A stretch of 64,000 nucleotides of DNA, taken from SXOA01 sp046153945. GTDB lineage: Bacteria > Planctomycetota > Planctomycetia > Pirellulales > Pirellulaceae. Location of the stretch: positions 3,760 to 67,759 of the forward strand of contig JBJXFF010000210.1 of assembly GCA_046153945.1 (NCBI GenBank), read 5' to 3'. The number at the start of each line of letters is the position of its first letter. Position 1 is the first letter of the stretch. Below are positions 1 through 8,272 of this stretch, in pieces. The notes beneath the pieces were generated by a model, which saw only the letters and a list, made by a program, of their open reading frames with translations, did no database searches and was not told where the DNA came from. Made by a program: the position numbers and the translations under genes.

Positions 1-227
1 CACGAGAAAAACGGCAGGTTGGGATTGTACCCAGTGTGCAGATGCACGCACAGAGCCGCATGCGATGTCCCCGGGAACAGCGGTGCGGAGAACGGCTGTT
101 CGGCCACCCACGCCGTCAGCCCTACCATCGGGGCCAAGAACTCCCAGTGCTGCATGGCTGCAAACTCGGCGTACCAGTCCGAAATCGACCGCCACCGCTG
201 AACGTGGTCCGGGTCTTCCGCCTTCAC
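1..227 (-). CDS. Partial hypothetical protein running off the left edge
   Basis: An uninterrupted minus-strand frame of about 75 codons runs from a GTG at 225-227 off the left edge of the window. A purine-rich stretch (GGAGAGGGTGAGG) lies just upstream and could serve as ribosome-binding site; a TTG further upstream in the same frame is an alternative start. The fragment is rich in Trp and other aromatics (for example W-R-S-I-S-D-W-Y near the start) and has protein-like composition. It begins 41 nt after the stop of the PQQ-like gene and could be co-transcribed with it. I do not recognise the family, and only the N-terminus is visible. Confidence 0.4.
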   Translation of the reverse strand, partial: MKAEDPDHVQRWRSISDWYAEFAAMQHWEFLAPMVGLTAWVAEQPFSAPLFPGTSHAALCVHLHTGYNPNLPFFS

Positions 228-268
228 ACCACCCTCCTCACCCTCTCCGAAATGGAGGCTGGACAACT

Positions 269-1537
269 CTATTTCTTCCCGCCCACCGAGTACAAGTGCG
301 AAAACGTCCGCACATACATCCTGCCGCCGGCAACCGCCGGGACGGTGCGGCTCTCTTCCTGGAAGTCATACATGCCTAGCTTTTGGAATTTCTCGCTGGC
401 GGAGAGGCAATAAACCTTGCCGTCGTCCTCCAGACAGAAGACCTTGTCCCCGACCCGGACCGGCGAGCCATAACACTTGCTGCCGACCCGTTCCGTCCAG
501 ACCGTTTCGCCACTGTCCGCCTTCACGCAGCTCACGGTGCCGGCGTCGGACCAGAGGAAGAGGAGGTTGCCCCTTGCGACCGGCGTGGGGACGTAGGGGG
601 CGGCTTTGCGAATGTCGTAGACCACTTCGGGTTTGGGACCGGGTCTCAAAGCCACAAGCGTATTGCCGCTGCCGCCGCCGGAGCCATTGGTGGCGATTAC
701 CAGGCCGCCGATCACGAGCGGCGAGCTGACGGTGCGGAGCTTAAAGACCGGCTCGGACCAGTTTTCCTTGCCTGTTTTGGGATCGAGGCTAAAAATTCCT
801 TCGCCGGTGCTGCAACAGAGGAGTTCGGTCGTCCCCTTCGCGGACTTATAAATGCAAGGGACGGAATAAGAAGCGATGTCAATCTTGCGAGGGGTCTTCC
901 AGCGAATGTGGCCGTTTTGTTTGTCCACGGCAACGACGTAGCTGTCCTTGGGCTTGGGCGAATCGGGCTTTTTGGGATCCCCTTCCTGCGAACCGGTAAT
1001 CACCACCAGGTCGTCGATCAGCATGGGGGAGGTGCCGAAGCCGTGCATGCTCAGCCAGGGGCCAAAGTCCTGCGTCCAGAGGTCATTGCCAAAATGGTCG
1101 AGGGCCATCAGCAGCGTATGCTCGGGATCGGACCAGGCGAAGTAGACCCGCTTGTCATCGACTGCTGGGGTGCAGGAGGCGTAGCTGCTGAGGTTGTGCA
1201 AGTGGTGCGGGACTCCCTGGAATTCTCGTTTCCAGATGAGCTGGCCATCTTTCGCGTGGACGCACAGGACGTACCGCATGGCCGGCCGAGCATCTTTGTC
1301 GGTATCCGCGCTGAGAAGGAAAATTTTGTCCCCCCAGAGGACCGGCGAGGAATGGCCGACGCCGGGGAGGCTGGTCTTCCAGTTGATGTCCTTTTCGGTC
1401 CATTGGGCCGGAATGGTCGTCGCCTCGCTCCCCCCCCTGCCGTTGGGGCCGCGGAAGCGGGACCATTCCTGGGCAGGTGCCGAAGGGCAAAAAGCAATCA
1501 ACAGGCTGGCGAGTGCGAGAGAAGGAAATAGACGCAT
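269..1537 (-). CDS. Exported PQQ-like beta-propeller protein
   Basis: A 422-aa protein with an N-terminal signal peptide (hydrophobic LALASLLIAF then APA-Q) followed by the W-S-R-F-R-G-P-N motif typical of planctomycete PQQ-like/BamB-like propellers. Several propeller blades are visible as repeated 'hydrophobic strand-G-D-K-(I/V)-(F/Y)' units, for example LWGDKIFLLSAD near residue 70 and VGDKVFCLEDDGKVYCL near residue 370. Family knowledge: such seven- or eight-bladed propellers act in the periplasm; planctomycetes carry many, usually of unknown substrate. The frame extends to a TTG at 1550-1552, but the ATG at 1537 is preferred because GAGGAAG sits just upstream. No catalytic residues can be assigned, so a specific dehydrogenase activity should not be assumed. 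Confidence 0.85.
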   Translation of the reverse strand: MRLFPSLALASLLIAFCPSAPAQEWSRFRGPNGRGGSEATTIPAQWTEKDINWKTSLPGVGHSSPVLWGDKIFLLSADTDKDARPAMRYVLCVHAKDGQLIWKREFQGVPHHLHNLSSYASCTPAVDDKRVYFAWSDPEHTLLMALDHFGNDLWTQDFGPWLSMHGFGTSPMLIDDLVVITGSQEGDPKKPDSPKPKDSYVVAVDKQNGHIRWKTPRKIDIASYSVPCIYKSAKGTTELLCCSTGEGIFSLDPKTGKENWSEPVFKLRTVSSPLVIGGLVIATNGSGGGSGNTLVALRPGPKPEVVYDIRKAAPYVPTPVARGNLLFLWSDAGTVSCVKADSGETVWTERVGSKCYGSPVRVGDKVFCLEDDGKVYCLSASEKFQKLGMYDFQEESRTVPAVAGGRMYVRTFSHLYSVGGKK

Positions 1538-1729
1538 GGCGGTCTTCCTCAAGGCGGAGGCGGGAGAGGCGGGCGGGGGGGGGTGTCGATGCTTCGATAG
1601 TAGCCGACGAGCAGGGGAATCGCAATCTTACCCTCGCTCTCGACCTCCCAGCAAACGAGTATTGCATCCTGGAGCTTGGCAACCGACACTAATGTTTCTG
1701 ATAAACTGCATCCGTTCCGCGAGGCAGCC

Positions 1730-2656
1730 ATGCCGATCATCGTTGCGTGTCGTTGTGGGCAGGCGTTTCAAGCGCCGGACCACCTTCAAGGGTCTCAAGT
1801 TCCGTGTTCTGTCTGCGGACAACTGATTGAGATCCGCTCAGGGCTCTCCCCAGCGACTGCGCCTGCGAGTTACTACCACAATTCCCCACATGCGGCCGGA
1901 CCCGGAATGGCCAATGGTCCGAACTGGGCAATGATTGCCGCCATCGGCGGGGCAATTGCCGTCCTGTTTCTTCTAGCTGCTGCGATTGGAGTTCCACTCC
2001 TGCTCAAAGGCTTCGCTCCACAGCAATCAGCAGCAACGCCGGTAAACGCTGCGTCGCCAACCGGCTTGAAGAGAACGGAAGTTCCCGACTCCCCGACATC
2101 CGCTGCTCGCGCGTCAACGCCTGCTCCATCTTCGTCCACTTCATCGGCATCCAGCTCGCCCACCGCGAATTCGATACTCCCGACTGAAACCGTTGACCCC
2201 GCGCAAGGTGAATGGCGAACCTTTGGAGAGGGGCGTTTTCAGCTTTGGGTTCCCACCAAGTCTCCACCCACGGAACGGGATCTAGCTGGCGGCATTGACG
2301 ATAAGGCCCACAGTTCTGAATTTGAACTCCCTAGCGGAGCAATACTCAAGGTGCTCGTGATGTCGGGGAGTAGCGCCACTCACGAAAAGGAAATGATCGA
2401 CACCTACCAGAAACTGGGAGGCAGCCCTAAGTCCCCGCTGGAGGTTCCCACCAGCGCCATCACGCACGAGGGAGTCGCCGGATATAGCCGAAACCTCAAC
2501 GCGACAAAGCATATCAAAGCTGCACGAGGTCGAGTCTTCTACCATGCCGAACGGGCGATCTCCTTCGGTTGCAACGGGACGGATTCGGAAGTTTTTACCC
2601 CCGAGATTGACTACTTCCTTCAATCGCTGAAGTTTGGAGCACCCGTCGAGAATTGA
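1730..2656 (+). CDS. Zinc-ribbon membrane protein of unknown function
   Basis: A 308-aa protein. The first ~35 residues form a small zinc ribbon with two Cys pairs (C-R-C-G and C-S-V-C-G) in the context MPIIVACRCGQAF, a recurrent N-terminus of planctomycete proteins. It is followed by one transmembrane segment near residues 65-90 (AIGGAIAVLFLLAAAIGVPLLL), a Ser/Thr/Ala/Pro-rich linker near 100-150, and a globular C-terminal domain of about 150 residues that I cannot assign. The frame extends upstream to 1676, but the ATG at 1730 fits the conserved N-terminus. It is transcribed divergently from the PQQ-like gene and converges on ybeY with only 3 nt between the stops. Role unknown; the layout suggests a cytoplasmic sensor ribbon with an extracytoplasmic domain. 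Confidence 0.8.
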   Translation: MPIIVACRCGQAFQAPDHLQGSQVPCSVCGQLIEIRSGLSPATAPASYYHNSPHAAGPGMANGPNWAMIAAIGGAIAVLFLLAAAIGVPLLLKGFAPQQSAATPVNAASPTGLKRTEVPDSPTSAARASTPAPSSSTSSASSSPTANSILPTETVDPAQGEWRTFGEGRFQLWVPTKSPPTERDLAGGIDDKAHSSEFELPSGAILKVLVMSGSSATHEKEMIDTYQKLGGSPKSPLEVPTSAITHEGVAGYSRNLNATKHIKAARGRVFYHAERAISFGCNGTDSEVFTPEIDYFLQSLKFGAPVEN

Positions 2657-2659
2657 TGC

Positions 2660-3103
2660 TCAAGCGTCTTCGCCATACCGCGGCGTCAAGTTGAAGAGCG
2701 ATAAATAACGCCGCTCCTGTGCTCGCATATCTCTTTTCTTTGCCGGTTCAAGGTCGTCGTAGCCTGCGAGATGTAGCGAACCGTGGATGACGTAGAGCAG
2801 GATCTCATCTTCGGCCTTCCATCCATAAATCTCTGCTTCACGCGCGGCGTAGTCGCTGCTGACGATGATCTCGCCGTCCAGCCGGACCTCCTCTTCGTCC
2901 AGCACGAAGCTGAGGACGTCGGTGGGATAGTCGTGATCGAGGTACTTGCGGTTGAGGGCGTGCATCTCGGCGTCGTCGACGACAGCGATGCTAATTTCGC
3001 CGTCTTCAATTCCAGCGTCTTTAAGGACCGCGCGGACCGCCTGCTTCAGCCGAGTTTCGTCCAGCGGGAAGGCGTGCTCGTTGCAGATATCGATGCGGAG
3101 CAT
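2660..3103 (-). CDS. ybeY: Endoribonuclease YbeY (rRNA maturation factor)
   Basis: A 147-aa protein matching the YbeY/UPF0054 family in length and motifs: the central LNRKYLDHDYPTDVLSF segment and the metal-site motif HGSLHLAGYDD near the C-terminus. YbeY is a cytoplasmic zinc-dependent RNase involved in 16S rRNA 3' maturation and ribosome quality control. The usual motif is H-x3-H-x5-H; here the third position reads Asp, see findings. The frame stays open far upstream, but the ATG at 3101-3103 gives the conventional N-terminus MLRIDICNEH. It starts one base after the stop of the DUF1501 gene, so translation is probably coupled to that operon despite the unrelated function. Confidence 0.93.
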   Translation of the reverse strand: MLRIDICNEHAFPLDETRLKQAVRAVLKDAGIEDGEISIAVVDDAEMHALNRKYLDHDYPTDVLSFVLDEEEVRLDGEIIVSSDYAAREAEIYGWKAEDEILLYVIHGSLHLAGYDDLEPAKKRDMRAQERRYLSLFNLTPRYGEDA

Positions 3104-3104
3104 G

Positions 3105-4529
3105 CTACGCCAGAATTCCTCGGACCACTTCTCCGGCCACGTCGGTGAGTCGGAAATCTCTGCCGGCGTACTTGTACGTGAGCCGTTTGTGATCGAGGCC
3201 GAGGAGGTGGAGCATCGTGGCATGGAGGTCGTGGAGGTGGACCTTGTCTTCCACCGCGTAATAGCCGTAATCGTCGGTCGCTCCCCAGCGGATGCCTCCT
3301 TTGATGCCGCCGCCGGCGAGCCACATGGTGTAGCCCTGCGGATTGTGGTCACGGCCGTCGCCTCCTTGAGCGACAGGAGTGCGGCCAAATTCTCCTCCCC
3401 AGAGGACGAGGGTGTCCTCTAGCAGGCCCCGCTGCTTCAAATCCATTAGCAGAGCGGCTATCGGCTGGTCCACTTCCAATGCGTTGCGGCCATGCTCGGC
3501 TTTGAGGTTGCCGTGCTGGTCCCACTTGTAGCTGTGGGAGACCTGCACGAAGCGCACGCCTCGTTCCGCGAAGCGGCGGGCCATCAGGCACTGGCGGCCG
3601 AAATTCTGCGTCGGCCCGCCGTCAATGCCATACATCTTGAGCGTCTGGGGTGATTCGTCGGCGATGCTCTGAAGTTCCGGAGCGGCGGCTTGCATCTGGA
3701 AGGCGAGTTCGAAAGAGTTGATGCGCGCTTCCAGGGCGGAATCGGCTCCGGTCTTAGAAAGGTGGTCCTGGTTTAGTTCTCGGACCAGATCGAGCTCCAT
3801 CCGTTGCAAGTCGCGGGGAGTATTGTCGGCATTCTTGATGAACGGAATGGCCGCCTTGTCGGCAGGGATGCTGGCGTTCCCCAGCGGCGTTCCCTGATAG
3901 ATGGCCGGAAGGAACGCGGAGGAATAGGCATTCACGCCGCCGTGTGTCAGCGTGGGGCAGACGGTGATGAACCCGGGTAGATTCTCGTTCTCCGTCCCCA
4001 GTCCGTAGTTGATCCACGACCCCATGCTCGGCCGCACGAAGGTGTCACTGCCGGTGTGCAGTTCCAGAAGTGCCGCCCCGTGCCGCGAGTTCGAGCCCCA
4101 CATGCCGTTGATGATGCAAAGGTCATCGGCGCAGCGGCCGACGTGCGGGAAGAGGTCGCTCACCCAGGCTCCGCTCTGGCCGTACTGCTGAAACTTCCAC
4201 GGCGAGGCCAGCAGATTCCCCGTCTGGCTCGACACCACCCGCGGCTTATCAAACGGCAGCGGCTTGCCGTTATCCCGCGTCAGCAGCGGCTTGTAATCGA
4301 AGGTATCGACCTGGCTCGGCCCGCCATGCATGAACAGAAAAATCACCCGCTTGGCTTGGGGAGCGAAGTGTGGAGGTTTCGCCGCAAGTGGATTGGGCTT
4401 GGAAGCGTCTGCGCTGGCATGCTGCCCCAGCATCGCCGCCAGCGCCATGCCGCCAAAGCCCGCGCCGCTGACGCGCAGCATCTCTCGACGGGTGAGGACG
4501 GGAGTGAATTGGCAGCAGGGACGAAGCAT
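3105..4529 (-). CDS. DUF1501 Tat-exported protein
   Basis: A 474-aa protein with a twin-arginine leader (T-R-R-E-M-L-R-V followed by a hydrophobic GFGGMALAAMLG stretch). Downstream are the metal-enzyme-like signatures of DUF1501: FMHGGPSQVDTFDYKP near residue 70, GRNALEVDQPIAALL and WGGEFGRTP(VA)QGGDGRDHN in the C-terminal third. The family belongs to the alkaline phosphatase/sulfatase-like superfamily and is greatly expanded in planctomycetes, where it is almost always encoded with a DUF1549/DUF1553 partner, as here (4-nt gap). The start at 4529 is chosen because it gives the leader a normal length; the open frame continues to 4745 inside the upstream gene. Substrate unknown; the pair is often suspected of acting on polysaccharides or sulfated material in the periplasm. 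Confidence 0.93.
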   Translation of the reverse strand: MLRPCCQFTPVLTRREMLRVSGAGFGGMALAAMLGQHASADASKPNPLAAKPPHFAPQAKRVIFLFMHGGPSQVDTFDYKPLLTRDNGKPLPFDKPRVVSSQTGNLLASPWKFQQYGQSGAWVSDLFPHVGRCADDLCIINGMWGSNSRHGAALLELHTGSDTFVRPSMGSWINYGLGTENENLPGFITVCPTLTHGGVNAYSSAFLPAIYQGTPLGNASIPADKAAIPFIKNADNTPRDLQRMELDLVRELNQDHLSKTGADSALEARINSFELAFQMQAAAPELQSIADESPQTLKMYGIDGGPTQNFGRQCLMARRFAERGVRFVQVSHSYKWDQHGNLKAEHGRNALEVDQPIAALLMDLKQRGLLEDTLVLWGGEFGRTPVAQGGDGRDHNPQGYTMWLAGGGIKGGIRWGATDDYGYYAVEDKVHLHDLHATMLHLLGLDHKRLTYKYAGRDFRLTDVAGEVVRGILA

Positions 4530-4533
4530 GGCG

Positions 4534-7500
4534 TTACTCTGTATACACAAACTCATTGGCCGCCAACACTGCCCGACACAGCGTTTGCCAGGCTCGGGAG
4601 CGGGCACTTTCGGCCGAGTTTCCGGCACCGGCAGAAGCGGAAGCAAAACGATCCAGGAAAGCGAGGCTGCGGGTAATTTCGGCGTCAGTCGGCGGCCGCG
4701 AATAGGCTCGTTCGTAGAGGAGACGGATGCGGTTGGTGTCGTCAACGGCGGCTTTCAAGATCAGCACACCTAACTCACGGCTCTGATCGGCGGCTATCTG
4801 ACTGTTCATCATGAACAAGGCCTGGGGGGCGACGGTGGTGCTGTCCCGTTTGCCGCTGGCGACGCTGGGGTCGGCGAAGTCGAAGGCCTGGAAGACGTCG
4901 TAGAGGGCGCTGCGGACGACCGGGAGGTAGACGCTGCGGCGATTGCCGCCGTAAACGACTGGATCGACGTTGACCGTGCTGGTGACGTACTTGTGATTCT
5001 CAATCCCAAGTTGCGAACCTCCCATGCGGCAGTCGAGTGAGTCCGATACGGCCAGCAGCGAGTCCCGAATCTCCTCGGCTTCCAAACGGCGGCGGGGGAA
5101 GTGGGAGAGGCAGCGATTTTCAGGGTCAATGCTGTTGTTGGAATCAGACTTTCCACTCCTTTGATACGCCCCGCTCAGCATCAGCCGCCGATGCATCTTT
5201 TTGATGCTCCAGCCGTCGTCCACGAATCGCCGCGCCAGATAATCCAGCAGTTCCGGATGTGTCGGCTGTTCCCCAAGGAGGCCGAAATTATCCACGGAGC
5301 GGACAATTCCCTCACCGAAATGCCACTGCCAGATCCGGTTGACCATGACCCGCGCCGTGAGCGGGTTTTCGGCCCGCGTCATCCACCGGGCCAGGTCCAG
5401 TCGACCGCTCCTCTCGCCAGCCAGCGGCGATTGTGATTCTCCGGACAGAATTCTCGGGAACTGTCGCGGCGTCTCTTCTCCCAGCGTCAAATGACTGCCG
5501 CGGATGTGAATCCGTAAGTTCTCCGACTTGGCTTCGGAGACAGCCATCGCTTCCGGCAACTTGGGCATGGCGGCTTCCAGAGCGGCCAATTCCTCGCGCT
5601 GCTTCTTGATGGTTTCGCGAAGCTCGGGCGTGAACGAGTTTTCGATTCCCTTCGTCGGAGCAAACGGCCCTTCGTTATCGTAGAGCACCTGGCGAAGTTT
5701 CTCCTGCATCTCGTCCGGCAGCTTCGCCGAACTCTTTCCTTCAGGCGATGCCTTCAGTTTCTGCCAGGCTACCTCGACGATTGCAAACGCCTTTCCGTAG
5801 GCGGCGGCAAGTTCGCTGAGAGTCTTTGGCAAGGGCTCGCCGAGCAATGTGCCGCTGGGCTCTTTGCCAGCGACCACGGAATGCCACGGCGCGAAAATGT
5901 TGTCCGTCTCGTTCTTTGACCTTTCAAGATACTTGGCCCATTGTTCGACGAACTCCGTGTTCAGCGGCGGGCTTTCATATTTCACAGCGATTGTCAGGCT
6001 CCCCATCGCCGGCGCAATCAGCATCTTATCCAAATGCGGAAACGCATCGGCCCGTTCGATGCGTATCGTGTTCTGCCCGGCTTTGAGGTCGACAAATCCT
6101 TCGATAAACCAGGTTTGCGTATGCGGATTCCAGCTTCCAGTCACTTTCCCCGCGACACCATCCAGAGCCAGCATGCCGTTTACCAAGACCTTGCAGGGCC
6201 GCGCTCCGGCAGCGGCATAGCGCAGTTCCAGTTGAAAAGTACCAGCTTTCTCTACCGCAACGTCGTATTCGGCAAAGTTTGGAAGTTGCCCCTGATTCAC
6301 CAGCACGCCGATTCCTTCGCCATAGCCGGTCGTAAACTTTGCGACGTTACCCCGATTGAAATTCTCCATCTCAATCAGTTGCAAGCCGGCGATTTTCTTT
6401 CGCTCCTCCTCCGGCAACGTTCCCAGCGGCTTTGCCTGGGCAAGTAGCTCGCTAAGCTGCGTCCTCCGCCAGGCGGCCAAGAGATACTCCGCGGGTCGCT
6501 TTCTTTCGACCTTGAGAATTTCCTCCGTTGCCGAATTGACGTGCCCAGCAATCTCGCCTCGTTTGGCGTCGATCTTCTTGCGGTGTTCGTCTCGCTTGGC
6601 AACCGACGCACTATCCGCGAGCGGACGCTCCTGCCAGACGGCGACGACGGAGTGGTTTTCCATCGTCTTGGTGCTCTTGAAAATTCCCGCCAGCGAGTAA
6701 TAGTCCCTCGTCGGCAGCGGATCGAACTTGTGGTCATGGCACCGCGCGCAGCCGAGCGTCATGCCGAGAAAGACCTTCCCCAGCGTGTCGACCTGCTCGT
6801 CGATAATGTCCATCTGCATCTTCACAGGGTCATCTTCCGCCAGCATTTTAGCCCCGATGCAAAGGAACCCCGTCGCGGCGATTCCCTCAATCCGTTCCTC
6901 CTCACTGCCGGGGAGCAAATCACCCGCGAGCTGTTCCTGCAAAAACCGGTCGTACGGCTTGTCTTTGTTGAAGGCACCAATCACCCAATCGCGATAGCGG
7001 AAGGCATTCGCATACGCCAGGTTTTCATCCAACCCGTTGCTATCGGCATAACGTGCCAGATCAAGCCAATGCCGGCCATATTTTTCGCCGTAGCGGGGAG
7101 ATGCAAGCAGCCGATCCACAACCCGGGCGAACCCATCCGGGGTCTCATCCGCGAGAAACGCCCGCAATTCATCGGGAGTGGGAGGGAGTCCGGTCAAATC
7201 GAAAGTTGCGCGGCGAAGGAGCGTCCGCTTCTCCGCCGGTGCAGCGGGCTTCAGATTCGCCTGCTCCATTTTCGCCAACAGAAATCGATCCACTGGCGAC
7301 GCGGACGAGGCAGCATCGCGAATCTCGGGAACGGTTTGTTCGCGAACGCCTTGAAACGCCCAATGTTTCTTCTGGACATCCGAGAAAACCATCCCCTTCG
7401 CAGCACCAGCCGCCAGCGGTTTCGCGTTCTCCCCCGGCCACGCCGCGCCATCCTTAATCCACTTGGTCAGATCTACGATTTCCACCGCGGAGAGCTTCTT

Positions 7501-7803
7501 CTTCGGGGGCATCTGGAGGGTTTCCCCATGCCCGATGGCTCGCACCAAGAGGCTCTCCGCCGGTTTGCCCGGCACAATCGCCGGTCCCCGCGTGCCGCCG
7601 GCCAGAAGCTCCGCCAGCGAATCGACCCGCAACTCGCTTTCTTCATTCTGATCGCTATGGCACTCAAAACACTTCGCCACCAGCAGCGGTCGGACCTTTT
7701 TCTCGAAGAATTCGACCTGTTCCGACGACGGACCTTCCGCGCGCAAAACGGACGCGGTCACGGCCAGTAGGATCAGCGAAATTGGGCTCTTCCAGACCTT
7801 CAT
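4534..7803 (-). CDS. PSCyt1-DUF1549-DUF1553 haem-binding exported protein
   Basis: A 1089-aa protein with a signal peptide (SLILLAVTASVLRA). Order of domains: planctomycete cytochrome-like domain with the haem motif C-F-E-C-H near residue 45; DUF1549 from about 185 (TFDLTGLPPTPDELRAFL, HWLDLARYADSNG) containing a second C-A-R-C-H near 350; a central ~110-residue beta-rich insert near 480-590 that looks like a carbohydrate-binding fold (inference); and DUF1553 from about 790 (NPLTARVMVNRIWQWHFGEG, LDYLARRFVDDGW). It is the first gene of the unit that continues into DUF1501 and ybeY. Family knowledge: such proteins are periplasmic and found almost only in Planctomycetota and relatives; function is not established. 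Confidence 0.95.
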   Translation of the reverse strand: MKVWKSPISLILLAVTASVLRAEGPSSEQVEFFEKKVRPLLVAKCFECHSDQNEESELRVDSLAELLAGGTRGPAIVPGKPAESLLVRAIGHGETLQMPPKKKLSAVEIVDLTKWIKDGAAWPGENAKPLAAGAAKGMVFSDVQKKHWAFQGVREQTVPEIRDAASSASPVDRFLLAKMEQANLKPAAPAEKRTLLRRATFDLTGLPPTPDELRAFLADETPDGFARVVDRLLASPRYGEKYGRHWLDLARYADSNGLDENLAYANAFRYRDWVIGAFNKDKPYDRFLQEQLAGDLLPGSEEERIEGIAATGFLCIGAKMLAEDDPVKMQMDIIDEQVDTLGKVFLGMTLGCARCHDHKFDPLPTRDYYSLAGIFKSTKTMENHSVVAVWQERPLADSASVAKRDEHRKKIDAKRGEIAGHVNSATEEILKVERKRPAEYLLAAWRRTQLSELLAQAKPLGTLPEEERKKIAGLQLIEMENFNRGNVAKFTTGYGEGIGVLVNQGQLPNFAEYDVAVEKAGTFQLELRYAAAGARPCKVLVNGMLALDGVAGKVTGSWNPHTQTWFIEGFVDLKAGQNTIRIERADAFPHLDKMLIAPAMGSLTIAVKYESPPLNTEFVEQWAKYLERSKNETDNIFAPWHSVVAGKEPSGTLLGEPLPKTLSELAAAYGKAFAIVEVAWQKLKASPEGKSSAKLPDEMQEKLRQVLYDNEGPFAPTKGIENSFTPELRETIKKQREELAALEAAMPKLPEAMAVSEAKSENLRIHIRGSHLTLGEETPRQFPRILSGESQSPLAGERSGRLDLARWMTRAENPLTARVMVNRIWQWHFGEGIVRSVDNFGLLGEQPTHPELLDYLARRFVDDGWSIKKMHRRLMLSGAYQRSGKSDSNNSIDPENRCLSHFPRRRLEAEEIRDSLLAVSDSLDCRMGGSQLGIENHKYVTSTVNVDPVVYGGNRRSVYLPVVRSALYDVFQAFDFADPSVASGKRDSTTVAPQALFMMNSQIAADQSRELGVLILKAAVDDTNRIRLLYERAYSRPPTDAEITRSLAFLDRFASASAGAGNSAESARSRAWQTLCRAVLAANEFVYTE

Positions 7804-7921
7804 TAGGGGCTCGCAAGGCAGGGAAATCGGCGGGCCGAGGGGGACTTCCAGTCTAACATGCTCCGGGGAAAGGAGACACCGGGAAATTGTCTTGGGGCGA
7901 ATGAAAAGTTATGTTGGAAGC

Positions 7922-8197
7922 ATGGCTAACACTGACATCGACCCCAAGAAAATTCCCCCCGCATCTCTTTCCTTCCTCGTCTCGACCCTGGGAGCTCAGG
8001 GCGCGGTCGCCCTCGGGATGGCTCCCAATCCCCTAACGAACAAAACCGAGACGCAGCCAGAGATGGGAAAGCACATGATTGATACGCTGGCCATTCTGGA
8101 GGAGAAGACCAAAGGAAATCTGTCCAAGGACGAGACACAGCTTTTGGAGGCCGTGCTGCACCAGCTGCGGATGGCGTACTTGCAAGTGAAGAAGTAA
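7922..8197 (+). CDS. DUF1844 domain protein
   Basis: A 91-aa protein with the signature of DUF1844: P-P-A-S-L-S-F-L-V-S-T-L near the start, ALGM, then IDTLAILEEKTKGNL and a C-terminal LLEAVLHQLRMAYL helix. The family is small, probably cytoplasmic and mostly helical, common in planctomycetes and other PVC bacteria; no function is known. Two in-frame upstream ATGs exist (7901 and 7892 area), but the ATG at 7922 has GGAAG at 5 nt spacing and gives the conserved N-terminus. It is divergent from the DUF1549/1553 gene. Confidence 0.85.
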   Translation: MANTDIDPKKIPPASLSFLVSTLGAQGAVALGMAPNPLTNKTETQPEMGKHMIDTLAILEEKTKGNLSKDETQLLEAVLHQLRMAYLQVKK

Positions 8198-8272
8198 CCG
8201 CTCGGCTCGCTCGCGCGATTCGCTGGAAAGCGGGCTGTTGGCTCCCCCTTGGGAAGGCCGTACGATGGGGGC

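Noticed and set aside
383..1531. 382-codon plus-strand frame opposite the PQQ-like gene
   Set aside because: Antisense to a protein with a signal peptide and clear propeller motifs; no independent support.
2660..3388. Longer YbeY with a 95-residue N-terminal extension
   Set aside because: The extension overlaps the DUF1501 coding region out of frame and has no resemblance to the family; the ATG at 3103 gives the canonical protein.
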